From positions 86,639-150,638 of the forward strand of contig JAEZCO010000012.1 in the NCBI GenBank assembly GCA_023433505.1: a DNA stretch of 64,000 nt, in the 5' to 3' direction. This document shows positions 28,902 to 38,062 of this stretch, piece by piece (position 1 is the first letter of the stretch; each line of letters starts with the position of its first letter). The stretch is from Bacillota bacterium (GTDB lineage: Bacteria > Bacillota > Clostridia > Acetivibrionales > DTU013). Made by a program: the position numbers and the translations under genes. The notes below the pieces were generated by a model. It ran no database searches and was not told the origin of the DNA. It saw only the letters and a program-made list of their open reading frames with translations.

Positions 28902-29759
28902 TCAGCCTTTGATAGCGCCGGTCGTCAACCCGCCTACAAAATATTTCTGCGCAGAAAAGAATATAATGAAGGAAGGAAGCGAGGCAACGACAGTCATTGC
29001 AGCTATCCAATGCCTGTTGGCCCTTCCGGTGCTCATGGTACTGTTAAACAGCGACAGGCCGATGGAAATGGTAAACTTGTCCTGGGACTTTAGAAAAATC
29101 ATGGGAGTAAAGAAATCACCCCAGGCGGCAACGAAGGCCAGAACAGCCACGGCTGCCACTGCCGGCTTGATAATGGGAAGAATGATCTTGAAAAAGATCC
29201 TGAAATAGCCGGCGCCGTCAATGAGGGCCGCTTCATCCATGTCCTTCGGCACGGTCATGATAAACTGCCTGAACAGGAACATGTACATGGCGCTGCCGAA
29301 AAAAGGCTCCACAATCAAGGTGAGAAACGTATTGTTCCATCCCAGCCCTTTAAAAATCATGAACAGCGGGATGATTTTCGCATAGATGGGTATGAACATG
29401 GTGCACATGATGGCATAAAACCAGAAATTTCTGCCTTTCCCGTTAAAACGGGCAAATCCGAAGGCAATATAACTGCACGACAGCACAATGCCAAGCACGA
29501 TCATGGAAGTTGTAAATACCGTGTTCAGGAACCACCGGAAAACAGGAAGACTGGTTTTGCTCCAGATGTCTACATAATTATTCCACTGAGGGACTGACGG
29601 CAAAATCGAAGGGGGGATTTGCTGCGTCTCCCAGTAGGACTTAAGCGATGTGCTTAAAAGCTGTAAAAACGGCAGAATGAAGATCAGTGAAAACAAAATC
29701 AAAAGCAGATAGACCAATGTCTTTTTCACGCCGCTTTTGTAGCTGGCTTCAATTCGCAT
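28902..29759 (-). CDS. Sugar ABC transporter permease, MalG type
   Basis: A 285-residue membrane permease with about six helices and an EAA loop (DEAALIDGAGYFRIFFKIILP). The C terminus ends GGLTTGAIKG, as usual for MalG-type subunits. GGGAGGGG precedes ATG 29759, overlapping the end of the partner permease gene 3 bp upstream, so the two are probably translated together. A 100-bp gap separates it from the binding protein gene. Confidence 0.93.
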   Translation of the reverse strand: MRIEASYKSGVKKTLVYLLLILFSLIFILPFLQLLSTSLKSYWETQQIPPSILPSVPQWNNYVDIWSKTSLPVFRWFLNTVFTTSMIVLGIVLSCSYIAFGFARFNGKGRNFWFYAIMCTMFIPIYAKIIPLFMIFKGLGWNNTFLTLIVEPFFGSAMYMFLFRQFIMTVPKDMDEAALIDGAGYFRIFFKIILPIIKPAVAAVAVLAFVAAWGDFFTPMIFLKSQDKFTISIGLSLFNSTMSTGRANRHWIAAMTVVASLPSFIIFFSAQKYFVGGLTTGAIKG

Positions 29760-29762
29760 GAA

Positions 29763-30638
29763 TTATTCCCCTCCCTCATAATGGACCCATGAATTTGAGC
29801 TTTTCATCGAGATGAAAGTAAATATCAGCATGATGACAAACAGGATTACAGCCTCTGCGGAAGCCAGACCCAGCTTCGAATACCTGAAGCCGTCCAGATA
29901 AAGCTTGTAGACATAGAAGGTGGAGGCTCCGTCCGGCCCTCCGCTGGTAATGATGAAGGACGGCGTAAACAACTGGAAAATGAAAGTGGCTTCGATGATC
30001 AGGTTGTAAAGAATTGACGGGGTGAGCAGCGGCAGCGTTATTCCGGTAAATTTTCTCAATCCCCGGGCGCCGTCGATCTCCGCTGATTCGTAGTAGGAGG
30101 GGGAAATGCTCTGGAGTCCTGCAAGGTATATGATCATGGCTCTTCCCACCGACCAGATGCCTATAAATACCAGTGAAAACTTTACAATATGGGGGTCGAA
30201 GAGCCAGTCTACGGGGCCAAGACCTAGCAATCCCAGCATTTTATTCACATATCCGTACTTATTGCTGAGCAGCATCAGGACGATAATGGCAGTGGCAACC
30301 TGCGGCATAAGCGTCGGTACGTAAAAGATGCCCCTGAACAGGGTGACGCCTCTCAGCTTGCTGTTCAGAAGAAGAGCGAGGAGCAAAGCGACAATGAGAT
30401 TTACAGGCAGCTGGAAAATCAGCATGAACAGGGTGTTCCACAGTGCTTGCCAGTACCTCGGATCGCCAAACATGGAAGCATAATTATCCAGTCCGACAAA
30501 TATCTGCTTTGCAATGCCGTTGTATTTGTACAAGCTCAGCACGAACGCCCACAGGATGGGCAGAAGCTGAAAGAATAAAAAGCCTATGATCCCCGGCAGA
30601 ATAAATATGTACAGATACATGGTGTGTCTATTCTTCAT
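29763..30638 (-). CDS. Sugar ABC transporter permease, MalF type
   Basis: A 291-residue membrane protein with about six transmembrane helices and an EAA loop (ESAEIDGARGLRKFTGITLP). GGAGG lies ahead of ATG 30638. It pairs with the MalG-type permease 3 bp downstream and follows the dehydrogenase gene by 42 bp. No ATPase gene is in the operon, so a shared ATPase encoded elsewhere must energise it. Confidence 0.93.
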   Translation of the reverse strand: MKNRHTMYLYIFILPGIIGFLFFQLLPILWAFVLSLYKYNGIAKQIFVGLDNYASMFGDPRYWQALWNTLFMLIFQLPVNLIVALLLALLLNSKLRGVTLFRGIFYVPTLMPQVATAIIVLMLLSNKYGYVNKMLGLLGLGPVDWLFDPHIVKFSLVFIGIWSVGRAMIIYLAGLQSISPSYYESAEIDGARGLRKFTGITLPLLTPSILYNLIIEATFIFQLFTPSFIITSGGPDGASTFYVYKLYLDGFRYSKLGLASAEAVILFVIMLIFTFISMKSSNSWVHYEGGE

Positions 30639-30680
30639 CCCGTTACCTCCGTATATTTCAATTGGACTGCCCTCTGCGGA

Positions 30681-31781
30681 TTACTTGAATTCATCGATAT
30701 AAACCTGTCTGTTTTCCTTGATGGACATTTCAGCGGCAAGAGAGATCAGAAACGCATCCTTTGTCTGCTCCAGACTGGCCGCAGGCTGTCTGTTCTCCGC
30801 GATGCATTGCATGAATTCAAGGCGCTGGGTCTGGCAGCCGATATGCCCAAGCCCGTGATTGTCCGTCACCGTATCGGGTCTGTATTCTGCCCGGTCGTTA
30901 AATTCGCCTCCGTAAATGCCGAAACGGTTATCCTGCCTGGATATCAGTTCCTTTCCGTTGTCTCCGATAAAGCCTATCTCCAGGCCGTCATCGGAATTGT
31001 TCATGGGTTTTAGGTACATACACAGGCTGAGCTGAGCCTTGGCGCCATTTTCATATTCGATCATTACAAAAGCGTGATCGATGATACTGATTTTATTCAT
31101 AACCTTTGGCTTGCTTATTGAGTAACTGCAGTCGATCAGGCAGCCGTGACCGTCCTTGTAAACATGCTGTCCGCCCATGGCAAATACGCGCCTGGGGCGG
31201 GAACCGATCATCCAGTTGAAAAGGTCGAAGTGGTGGCAATCCTTTTCGACCAGGGTGCCGCCCGATTTGGTTTCATCATAGAACCAATCCTCTTGCGGGA
31301 AGCATTGCCTGAATTCCTTGCACCAGGCCAGCAGGACGCTGCCCAGTTCCTTTTGTACCGCCAGCTTGTGCGCCATGGTCCTGTAAAAGTGTGAATACCT
31401 GTAGACAAGGCCTGTTTGAAGAATAAGGCCGCTTTTATTTATTGCGGCTTCTAGCCGCTTATAGCTGTCATAGTGGATGGTAACAGGTTTTTCCAGCAGA
31501 ATGTGCCTTCCGTACCGGATGCATTCCATGGCGATTGATTCGTGCAGATAGCCGGGAACGGCGATGACAACCCCGTCTACTTCCTCTTTGGACAGCATTT
31601 CCGAGCTGCTTGTGTAGAGTGAAGGACGGTTGTTTTTAACAGCGGCGGCCGCCCTGGAAAGGACAGCGCTGCTGGTATCGCAAACTGCCACGATCTCAGC
31701 CTCCTCCAATGCGTCAAATCCGTTTAAATGACCTGTTCCCATGTCTCCCAGCCCTATGATGGCTATTCTGGTTTTTTTCAT
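30681..31781 (-). CDS. Gfo/Idh/MocA-family oxidoreductase
   Basis: A 366-residue NAD(P)-dependent dehydrogenase. The N-terminal Rossmann fold starts with AIIGLGDMGTGH; the family motif EKPV follows in HILLEKPVTI. The C-terminal domain carries the substrate site, with the conserved KDCHHFDLFNW stretch that contains the usual catalytic-type histidine. It would oxidise or reduce a sugar or cyclitol in the cytoplasm. ATG 31781 (GGGGGA just ahead) is chosen; the frame runs 41 codons further up but these have no family match. It is the first gene of the operon and divergent from a LacI regulator, so the imported compound is probably its substrate. Confidence 0.9.
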   Translation of the reverse strand: MKKTRIAIIGLGDMGTGHLNGFDALEEAEIVAVCDTSSAVLSRAAAAVKNNRPSLYTSSSEMLSKEEVDGVVIAVPGYLHESIAMECIRYGRHILLEKPVTIHYDSYKRLEAAINKSGLILQTGLVYRYSHFYRTMAHKLAVQKELGSVLLAWCKEFRQCFPQEDWFYDETKSGGTLVEKDCHHFDLFNWMIGSRPRRVFAMGGQHVYKDGHGCLIDCSYSISKPKVMNKISIIDHAFVMIEYENGAKAQLSLCMYLKPMNNSDDGLEIGFIGDNGKELISRQDNRFGIYGGEFNDRAEYRPDTVTDNHGLGHIGCQTQRLEFMQCIAENRQPAASLEQTKDAFLISLAAEMSIKENRQVYIDEFK

Positions 31782-31951
31782 TTTGTCCCCCTGTGTTTGT
31801 GTGAGCCTTTTTAAAACATTATTTTTATTAGAGCCGTGCCTGGAGGTACCGTATTCTTGCCCTGTAATGGTTTTGCTCCGTCTGCGGAAAGTGATGGATA
31901 TCAATGAAATACCCTGGATTTTGTGATATTTTTATGTAACGAACACTATAA

Positions 31952-32005
31952 TTTTACTAAAACGTTTACAAATGTGATTATAACACCCTGATTTTTATTT
32001 GTAAA
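31952..32005 (-). promoter_or_regulatory. Promoter and operator of the dehydrogenase-transporter operon
   Basis: Read on the minus strand, TTTACA (32000-32005), a 17-bp spacer and TATAAT (31977-31982) form a strong promoter. Directly over the predicted start lies an AAACGTTT core (31960-31967) within a site that fits LacI-family operators and resembles a catabolite-responsive element on its one side (CG centre, then TTTACA). The placement would block RNA polymerase. The rest of the 361-bp divergent gap (31782-32142) holds the second site listed separately and no gene. Confidence 0.55.
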
Positions 32006-32098
32006 TAGCTAAAATAAATTTTGTTTTCCATATACTTGCAGGCTGGAACCAAGCGGACAATTGCTAAACCCTGCTCTTTACATTGCATAATGCATATG

Positions 32099-32121
32099 GT
32101 AAACTGATGTAAATGGTTTAC
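32099..32121 (+). promoter_or_regulatory. Inverted repeat before the LacI regulator
   Basis: GTAAAC at 32099-32104 and GTTTAC at 32116-32121 form an inverted repeat ending 21 bp ahead of the regulator start codon. The half site also occurs in the operator of the divergent operon, so the regulator may control both itself and the operon. A weak promoter (TTGCTA 32061-32066, CATAAT 32086-32091) lies upstream. Confidence 0.4.
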
Positions 32122-32142
32122 TAAAAATGCAAGGGGGACATT

Positions 32143-33165
32143 ATGGCTACCATCAAGGATGTCGCCAGGATGGCGAAAGTTTCTACGGCAACCGTCTCAA
32201 GGGTTTTAAACGGCGACAAGACCTACAAGGCGACGGAGCAAACAAGGGAAAAGGTTTGGAATGCGGCACGGGAACTGAATTATATTCCCAACCAGGCTGC
32301 AAGGAATCTGTCCAGACAGGGAAATAAGCGCAGCGGCGCCGATACCGTCAGAATAGGCTGTATCCTTTGTATTACGAAGGAAAAATATTCCGACCCGTAC
32401 TTTCTGTCTATTTTAACGGGAATAGAGTCCAAGCTGGCCGAGGAGGGCTATGACCTGTCCGTCGTCAAAACAGGCTACGAGCTGCAGGACCGCAGCACGC
32501 TTTTCAATACGTTGAGCGAACCGCTTACAGGCCTGATCATCATGGAATCCCTTGACCGCGAAATATATACGATCCTAAAAGGCAAGGTTAAACACATTAT
32601 CGGCATTGATACGCTGCATTCCGATATAGACAATGTCTGCTATGACCGTTTCGAGGCTGCCGTACTGGCAGTAAACCACCTGATCGAAAAAGGACACAGG
32701 AGAATTGCCTACCTTGGAGGGGCGGACATCTCTGAAAATATAAGAAAAGAAAAACGGTATAAAGGGTATCTCAGTTCTCTTGAGGATGCAGGGATCGCTG
32801 AGGACCTGTCCATTGTGAAAAACTGCGAATGGGAGTCAAAGCTTTGCTATTCCCAGGTGCTTGAACTGCTGGACGGCCCCGGCAGGCCTACGGCAATATT
32901 TGCGGCAAGCGACCTGATGGGAATCGTGGCTTTGAATGCAATTTATGAAAGGAACTTGCGGATACCTGACGACATAGCGGTCATCGGTCTTAGCAACATA
33001 GAAATGTCTCTTTACACCAACCCTCCCCTCAGTACCGTTAACGTACCAAAGAAGGAGATCGGCGAGATCGCGGCAAGGCTTCTGGTTGACCGAATCAAGG
33101 GAGATGACTCCCTGCCGAAAAAAATCATCATGCCTGTGAATCTGCTGAAACGCAGCTCCACGTGA
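32143..33165 (+). CDS. LacI-family transcriptional regulator
   Basis: A 340-residue repressor-type protein. The N-terminal helix-turn-helix (TIKDVARMAKVSTATVSRVLNG) and hinge with the LSRQGNKR region are followed by a periplasmic-binding-protein-like sensing domain ending in a typical DDIAVIGLSN block. AAGGGGG precedes ATG 32143. It is divergent from the dehydrogenase-transporter operon and most likely represses it until its sugar ligand is present. Confidence 0.93.
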   Translation: MATIKDVARMAKVSTATVSRVLNGDKTYKATEQTREKVWNAARELNYIPNQAARNLSRQGNKRSGADTVRIGCILCITKEKYSDPYFLSILTGIESKLAEEGYDLSVVKTGYELQDRSTLFNTLSEPLTGLIIMESLDREIYTILKGKVKHIIGIDTLHSDIDNVCYDRFEAAVLAVNHLIEKGHRRIAYLGGADISENIRKEKRYKGYLSSLEDAGIAEDLSIVKNCEWESKLCYSQVLELLDGPGRPTAIFAASDLMGIVALNAIYERNLRIPDDIAVIGLSNIEMSLYTNPPLSTVNVPKKEIGEIAARLLVDRIKGDDSLPKKIIMPVNLLKRSST

Positions 33166-33248
33166 CAGCCGGAGGCAAGAATGCTTGACAGCAAATAGCT
33201 GTAATGATACTCTGACAGAGGATGATTTGTATTACGGAGGGAGTAGAA

Positions 33249-34037
33249 ATGCCGGAATTGCCAGACCTTCAAGTGTTCTCCATGAACCTTAAAAAACAGA
33301 TACTGAATAAACCTATTGTTTCGGTAACCGTGAATAACAGCCGGAAAATGAATGTGCCCGCCGCTGTATTTGTAAACGGTGTCCTATATTCTAATATTGT
33401 AGATATTGTACGCGTGGGAAAGGAATTGCATTTTCATTTGTCAAATGGAAATGCCTTCAGCGTTCATCTTATGCTGCACGGAGGGTTCAACTTATCTTCG
33501 GTGGAAGAAATCGGCAGCATTAAATATAAAATCCTTTCGATTGCTTTTGAAGACAACAGCGCATTGTCTGTTTCCGATTTTCAAAGCTTATGCACGGTGA
33601 CATTCAATCCCAACAAAAGCAAAGTACCGGATGCCTTGTCGGAAAAATTCGATTATAAATATTTTACCGGCGCGGTTAAGCGGAAATCCATCATGAATGT
33701 GAAAGCTTTTCTGACAGATCAGAATATTCTAAAGGGAATCGGTAACGCGTACGCAGACGAGATTCTTTGGAAAGCCAACATCTCTCCCGAATCCGTTGTT
33801 GGAAAAATACCGGATGAAGCGCTTTCCGGTTTGTTCTCAGCCATCGGTGATGTTTTAAGGGATGCAATAGGCAATATTGTAAAAATTGCACCGGATATCA
33901 TCAGCGGAGAGGAACGTAGTTTTTTGAAAGTTCACAATCGCAAAAAAACGGAAACAGATGAAGGAGAAACGATTCTTGTAAAGGAAATAGCTACCAGGAA
34001 GACATACTATACAAAAAAACAGAAGCTATTCCTATAA
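33249..34037 (+). CDS. Fpg/Nei-family DNA glycosylase lacking the zinc finger
   Basis: A 262-residue protein starting MPELPD, so after Met removal it has the catalytic N-terminal proline and the Glu of the Fpg family. A GKELHFHL block carries the conserved lysine, and the helix-two-turn-helix LKGIGNAYADEILW is intact. The C-terminal finger keeps the shape of the family (ATRKTYYTKKQK) but has no cysteines, where Fpg normally has four, so it is of the zincless type. It would remove oxidised bases such as 8-oxoguanine or oxidised pyrimidines. ATG 33249 is preceded by GGAGGG; an upstream start at 33222 is unlikely because the proline must be second. Confidence 0.88.
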   Translation: MPELPDLQVFSMNLKKQILNKPIVSVTVNNSRKMNVPAAVFVNGVLYSNIVDIVRVGKELHFHLSNGNAFSVHLMLHGGFNLSSVEEIGSIKYKILSIAFEDNSALSVSDFQSLCTVTFNPNKSKVPDALSEKFDYKYFTGAVKRKSIMNVKAFLTDQNILKGIGNAYADEILWKANISPESVVGKIPDEALSGLFSAIGDVLRDAIGNIVKIAPDIISGEERSFLKVHNRKKTETDEGETILVKEIATRKTYYTKKQKLFL

Positions 34038-34242
34038 CGAGGCGTATCAATCCGAAGCCGGATGTCAAAAAGGCAGTATATTTTTTGCCGCATTCAGCTT
34101 GTTATATACCGTATCCGCAACGGTTAACCTGTGGGATATGCCGGAGATGAGCGAGAAAGATTTCCTCTGGTCCAGCTTCGATTTGCTCTCAGACGCTTTG
34201 AAATAAGGCGAATCTCAGGTATAATCTTTATGGAGGTGGATT

Positions 34243-34920
34243 ATGACCAATGAACAGCAGCGGAAGATGGAGAGTATGGCATATGGCGCATTGGTACTTT
34301 TTGCATTGCTTTTGATGATCAATACCAATAACAACCCAAACGCTCTGATACAAAGAGTATTCAAACCGATTCACTTTGGAAATTCGACCTTGTATTATGC
34401 AGCGCTATTTCCATTATTGATCATATATTATTCTTTAAAGGGGATATATAGGCGGAACAATTATAGCTTTTTAGACACCGGATTCAGGAGAATTCTTATA
34501 ATTATCGTACTTTGCAGCATTTTTTCATCTTTTTCGCAAAGCGGTATCAAGCTATACAAAAGCTTCAGCAGTGATTTGAATTCAATCTATTGCTATCGCA
34601 GCAGCATGAGCTTATCGATTGAGACTGTGGAAGACAAACGGAGAATAGTTTGCAAACTGGAACTGGAAAACTGCTCGTCAAAAGACCGGGAATTTTATGT
34701 AAAGGTAAATGTTCCAAGCTATTTGAAAGAAATAAAGGAAAAAATATTAATCAATGAAGAAACGGTACTTGCTCTCCATGCCCGGGAAAGAAGGAAATTG
34801 GAAGTTATCTTTGATGAAAGTCTGGTTAATAGCGGCAGCCTGGCGTTTAGCGGCGTAAACAGCTTTGAATTTTCTTTGAACAATGATTCCCAGGAGGTTA
34901 AGTTTTTGCAGCGTGATTAA
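34243..34920 (+). CDS. Hypothetical membrane protein
   Basis: A 225-residue protein that I do not recognise. It has three likely transmembrane helices (about residues 13-30, 46-65 and 78-97), then a domain of about 125 residues, rich in beta strands and charged residues, that should lie on one side of the membrane. The residues RRIVCKLELENCSSKDREFYVKV hint at an immunoglobulin-like beta fold; that is inference from composition. TGGAGGTGG precedes ATG 34243. It stands alone between the Fpg-like gene and uvrA, and a promoter for uvrA follows it, so it may be expressed separately from both. Confidence 0.7.
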   Translation: MTNEQQRKMESMAYGALVLFALLLMINTNNNPNALIQRVFKPIHFGNSTLYYAALFPLLIIYYSLKGIYRRNNYSFLDTGFRRILIIIVLCSIFSSFSQSGIKLYKSFSSDLNSIYCYRSSMSLSIETVEDKRRIVCKLELENCSSKDREFYVKVNVPSYLKEIKEKILINEETVLALHARERRKLEVIFDESLVNSGSLAFSGVNSFEFSLNNDSQEVKFLQRD

Positions 34921-34945
34921 CCGGTATACTGTTTTCATATTTTTT

Positions 34946-34985
34946 CGAACAAGTGTTTGCAATTTCAGGACAACTTGGGTATAAT
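34946..34985 (+). promoter_or_regulatory. uvrA promoter with LexA (SOS) box
   Basis: TTGCAA at 34957-34962, a 17-bp spacer and TATAAT at 34980-34985 form a near-consensus promoter. Overlapping its -35 box is CGAACAAGTGTTTG (34946-34959), which fits the Bacillus/Clostridium LexA consensus CGAAC-RNRY-GTTY at every position. uvrA is a classical SOS gene, so this site very likely makes it DNA-damage inducible. Confidence 0.85.
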
Positions 34986-35016
34986 ATTTAGGAGCACTGA
35001 AAATAGTACTTACCGT

Positions 35017-35059
35017 TTTTCAGAAAATGCCGTACGCAATGGACTGCATTTTCTGAAAA
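35017..35059 (+). other. Hairpin in the uvrA leader
   Basis: TTTTCAGAAAATGC at 35017-35030 pairs perfectly over 14 bp with 35046-35059, around a 15-base loop. It lies within the predicted 140-base leader of uvrA. No T run follows, so it is not a simple terminator; it may affect message stability or leader folding. Confidence 0.65.
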
Positions 35060-35131
35060 CTATACGGGAAGTTATATTTTCACCAGTGCTTATGACCCCA
35101 GAAGGGTGTCGCAAAATCAGAGGAGAACAGG

Positions 35132-37996
35132 GTGGCCGTCATGAGTGCAAACACTATATTTATCAAGGGTGCCAGAGAGCATAACCTGAAAAATATCGAT
35201 ATAGAGATACCAAGAGACCAATTTGTAGTAATTACGGGCCTGAGTGGCTCAGGAAAGTCCTCACTGGCATTTGATACCATCTATGCCGAAGGCCAGAGGC
35301 GTTATGTGGAATCACTTTCAGCCTATGCGAGACAGTTCCTCGGGCAGATGGAAAAGCCCGAGGTGGATTACATCAACGGGCTTTCGCCTGCCATTTCCAT
35401 CGACCAGAAAACCACAAGCAGAAATCCGCGTTCCACAGTCGGTACGGTGACGGAGATTTATGACTATTTCCGGTTGTTGTATGCAAGGATAGGCATTCCG
35501 CACTGCCATATCTGCGGAAAGGAAATAACACAGCAAACCGTTGACCAGATGGTGGATAATATCATGAACCTTGAAGAGGGCACCCGGATTCAGCTGCTGG
35601 CGCCTGTTGTCCGCGGGCGCAAGGGGGAATACCACAAGCTGATTGAGGATGCCCGAAAGAACGGCTATGTCAGAGTCAGGATCGACGGCGAAGTCATGGA
35701 TATCAATGAGACCGTCAATCTGGACAAGAATAAAAAGCACACCATCGAGATTGTCGTGGACAGGCTTGTTATCCGCCCGGACATACATAAAAGGCTTGCC
35801 GATTCCATTGAGACAGTGCTGCACTTAAGCAGCGGCATTCTTGTTGTCGATGTGATGGGAGACAAGGAGCTGCTGTTCAGTCAGAATTTTGCCTGCAGCG
35901 ACTGCGGTATCAGTATTGAGGAATTGACGCCAAGGATGTTTTCTTTTAACAATCCCTTCGGTGCCTGCCCGACCTGCAGCGGCCTGGGTACCCTTTTGAA
36001 AATGGACCCCGACCTGATTGTGCCCGACCGTTCCAAGAGCCTGGCCGAAGGCGCCATCAAAGTCGGCGGCTGGAATGTGGAAAATGAAGACGGGTATGCA
36101 AGAATGTATATCAATGCATTGTCAAAGCATTATAATTTCAACCTCAATACTCCCGTGGAGAAGCTTCCGCCCCATATACTGGACATCATCCTTTACGGCA
36201 CCAAGGGCGAGAAGCTGAAGGTGGTTTACGATAAGGAATATGGAAGCGGTACCTTTACATCTGCCTTTGAAGGCGTCATCAGCAGTATGGAAAGACGTTA
36301 CAAGGAAACCCAGTCGGAAGGCATGAAGCAGTATTATGAAGAATTCATGAGCACCAATCCGTGTCCCGAGTGCCATGGCGCCCGGCTAAAGAAGGAAAGC
36401 CTGGCTGTGACTGTCGGAAACAGCAACATTAATAAGCTTACGGGGATGCCGGTGCAGGATGTCAGGGACTTTTTCAATGAGCTTCAGTTAAGCGAACGGG
36501 AGAAATTGATTGCGCAGCAGATATTAAAGGAAATTCACGCCCGGATAGGCTTCCTGGTAGATGTCGGATTGGACTATCTCACCTTATCCAGGGCCGCCGG
36601 TACGCTTTCAGGGGGAGAAGCCCAGCGTATCAGGCTGGCGACACAGATCGGCTCCGGGCTGATGGGCGTGCTTTATATCCTGGACGAGCCCAGCATAGGC
36701 CTCCACCAGCGGGATAACGACAGGCTCCTGAAGACGCTCAGACGCTTGAAGGATCTTGGAAATACCCTGATCGTGGTGGAGCATGATGAAGATACCATGT
36801 TTGCAGCAGACCATATTATCGATATGGGTCCGGGCCCGGGCATCCACGGAGGGTATGTCATCGCGGAGGGTACGGTAGATGAGATCATGAAGAGTGAGGA
36901 ATCCGTTACGGGTCAGTATCTCAGCGGCAGGAAAAGCATAGCAGTGCCTGAGAAGAGAAGAAAGCCCAACGGGAAATGGATCGAGATCATCGGAGCCAGA
37001 GAAAACAACCTCAAGAACATTACGGCCAAAATACCCCTGGGTGTTTTGACTTCCATTACCGGTGTTTCGGGGTCAGGGAAGAGCTCACTGATCAACGAGA
37101 TCCTGTACAAAAAGCTTGCCGGAGACCTGAACAAAGCCAGGACCAGGGCAGGCAGCCACGACTGCATTAAAGGAGTCCAGCATCTGGACAAGGTCATTGA
37201 CATCGACCAGTCGCCCATAGGAAGGACCCCAAGGTCCAATCCTGCAACCTATACGGGAGTTTTCGACCTGATCCGGGAGGTGTTTGCGGGCACCACCGAA
37301 GCAAAGATGCGGGGCTACAAATCGGGACGTTTCAGCTTTAATGTGAAGGGCGGCCGGTGTGAAGCCTGCAGCGGCGATGGAATTATCAAAATAGAAATGC
37401 ATTTCCTGCCGGATGTCTATGTGCCTTGCGAGGTATGCAAAGGGAAACGGTATAACCGGGAGACGCTTGAGGTGAGGTATAAGGGCAAAAATATCGCCGA
37501 CATCCTTGATATGACCGTAGAAGACGCTGTGGAATTTTTCAAGAATATCCCGCGGATCGCAAGGAAGATAGAAACACTTTTTGATGTAGGACTTGGCTAC
37601 ATAAAAGTAGGACAACCTTCAACGACGCTGTCAGGCGGCGAGGCCCAGAGAATAAAGCTGGCTACCGAGCTGTCAAAGCGTGCTACGGGAAAGACCATGT
37701 ATATTCTGGACGAGCCTACGACAGGCCTGCATATGGCCGATGTTCACAGGCTTGTGGATATTCTGCAGCGTCTGGTGGACACAGGCAATACCGTCGTAGT
37801 TATAGAACATAACCTCGATGTGATAAAGACTTCGGATTATATCATTGACCTGGGACCCGAGGGAGGCGGCAAAGGCGGCTATATCGTAGCCAGCGGCACA
37901 CCTGAAGCAGTGGCTGAGGTAGAGGCTTCCTATACGGGCCATTTCATGAAAAAGGTGCTGAAAAGCCAGACAGCAAAGCCGGTTATTTCACAGTGA
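35132..37996 (+). CDS. uvrA: Excinuclease ABC subunit A
   Basis: A 954-residue UvrA, the damage-recognising ATPase of nucleotide excision repair. Two ABC ATPase modules are visible: Walker A GLSGSGKS at residues 36-43 and GVSGSGKS from residue 644, each with an LSGGEAQRI signature and an ILDEP Walker B. Zinc-binding cysteines are intact in the CSDCG/CPTCSGLG and CEACSGDG/CEVCKGK pairs. Length and domain order are normal. The likely start is GTG 35132, 6 bases after AGGAG; ATG 35141 is an in-frame alternative. uvrB is not next to it, and the LexA box upstream indicates SOS control. Confidence 0.97.
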   Translation: MAVMSANTIFIKGAREHNLKNIDIEIPRDQFVVITGLSGSGKSSLAFDTIYAEGQRRYVESLSAYARQFLGQMEKPEVDYINGLSPAISIDQKTTSRNPRSTVGTVTEIYDYFRLLYARIGIPHCHICGKEITQQTVDQMVDNIMNLEEGTRIQLLAPVVRGRKGEYHKLIEDARKNGYVRVRIDGEVMDINETVNLDKNKKHTIEIVVDRLVIRPDIHKRLADSIETVLHLSSGILVVDVMGDKELLFSQNFACSDCGISIEELTPRMFSFNNPFGACPTCSGLGTLLKMDPDLIVPDRSKSLAEGAIKVGGWNVENEDGYARMYINALSKHYNFNLNTPVEKLPPHILDIILYGTKGEKLKVVYDKEYGSGTFTSAFEGVISSMERRYKETQSEGMKQYYEEFMSTNPCPECHGARLKKESLAVTVGNSNINKLTGMPVQDVRDFFNELQLSEREKLIAQQILKEIHARIGFLVDVGLDYLTLSRAAGTLSGGEAQRIRLATQIGSGLMGVLYILDEPSIGLHQRDNDRLLKTLRRLKDLGNTLIVVEHDEDTMFAADHIIDMGPGPGIHGGYVIAEGTVDEIMKSEESVTGQYLSGRKSIAVPEKRRKPNGKWIEIIGARENNLKNITAKIPLGVLTSITGVSGSGKSSLINEILYKKLAGDLNKARTRAGSHDCIKGVQHLDKVIDIDQSPIGRTPRSNPATYTGVFDLIREVFAGTTEAKMRGYKSGRFSFNVKGGRCEACSGDGIIKIEMHFLPDVYVPCEVCKGKRYNRETLEVRYKGKNIADILDMTVEDAVEFFKNIPRIARKIETLFDVGLGYIKVGQPSTTLSGGEAQRIKLATELSKRATGKTMYILDEPTTGLHMADVHRLVDILQRLVDTGNTVVVIEHNLDVIKTSDYIIDLGPEGGGKGGYIVASGTPEAVAEVEASYTGHFMKKVLKSQTAKPVISQ

Positions 37997-38013
37997 CAGG
38001 GAAGAAAGAACAA

Positions 38014-38062
38014 GAAAATTCGCTTCGATGCTCAAGCTGGAGCGAAGCGAATTTTCCTTAAA
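38014..38062 (+). terminator. Strong hairpin after uvrA, likely terminator
   Basis: GAAAATTCGCTTCG at 38014-38027 pairs perfectly over 14 bp with 38043-38056. The A and T ends of the stem let it act on either strand although the T run is short. It follows the uvrA stop by 17 bases. Confidence 0.6.

Noticed and set aside
34042..34206. Open frame after the Fpg-like gene ending MSEKDFLWSSFDLLSDALK
   Set aside because: It overlaps the glycosylase gene in another frame, lacks a start with a ribosome site and matches nothing I know; it may be a gene remnant but cannot be supported.
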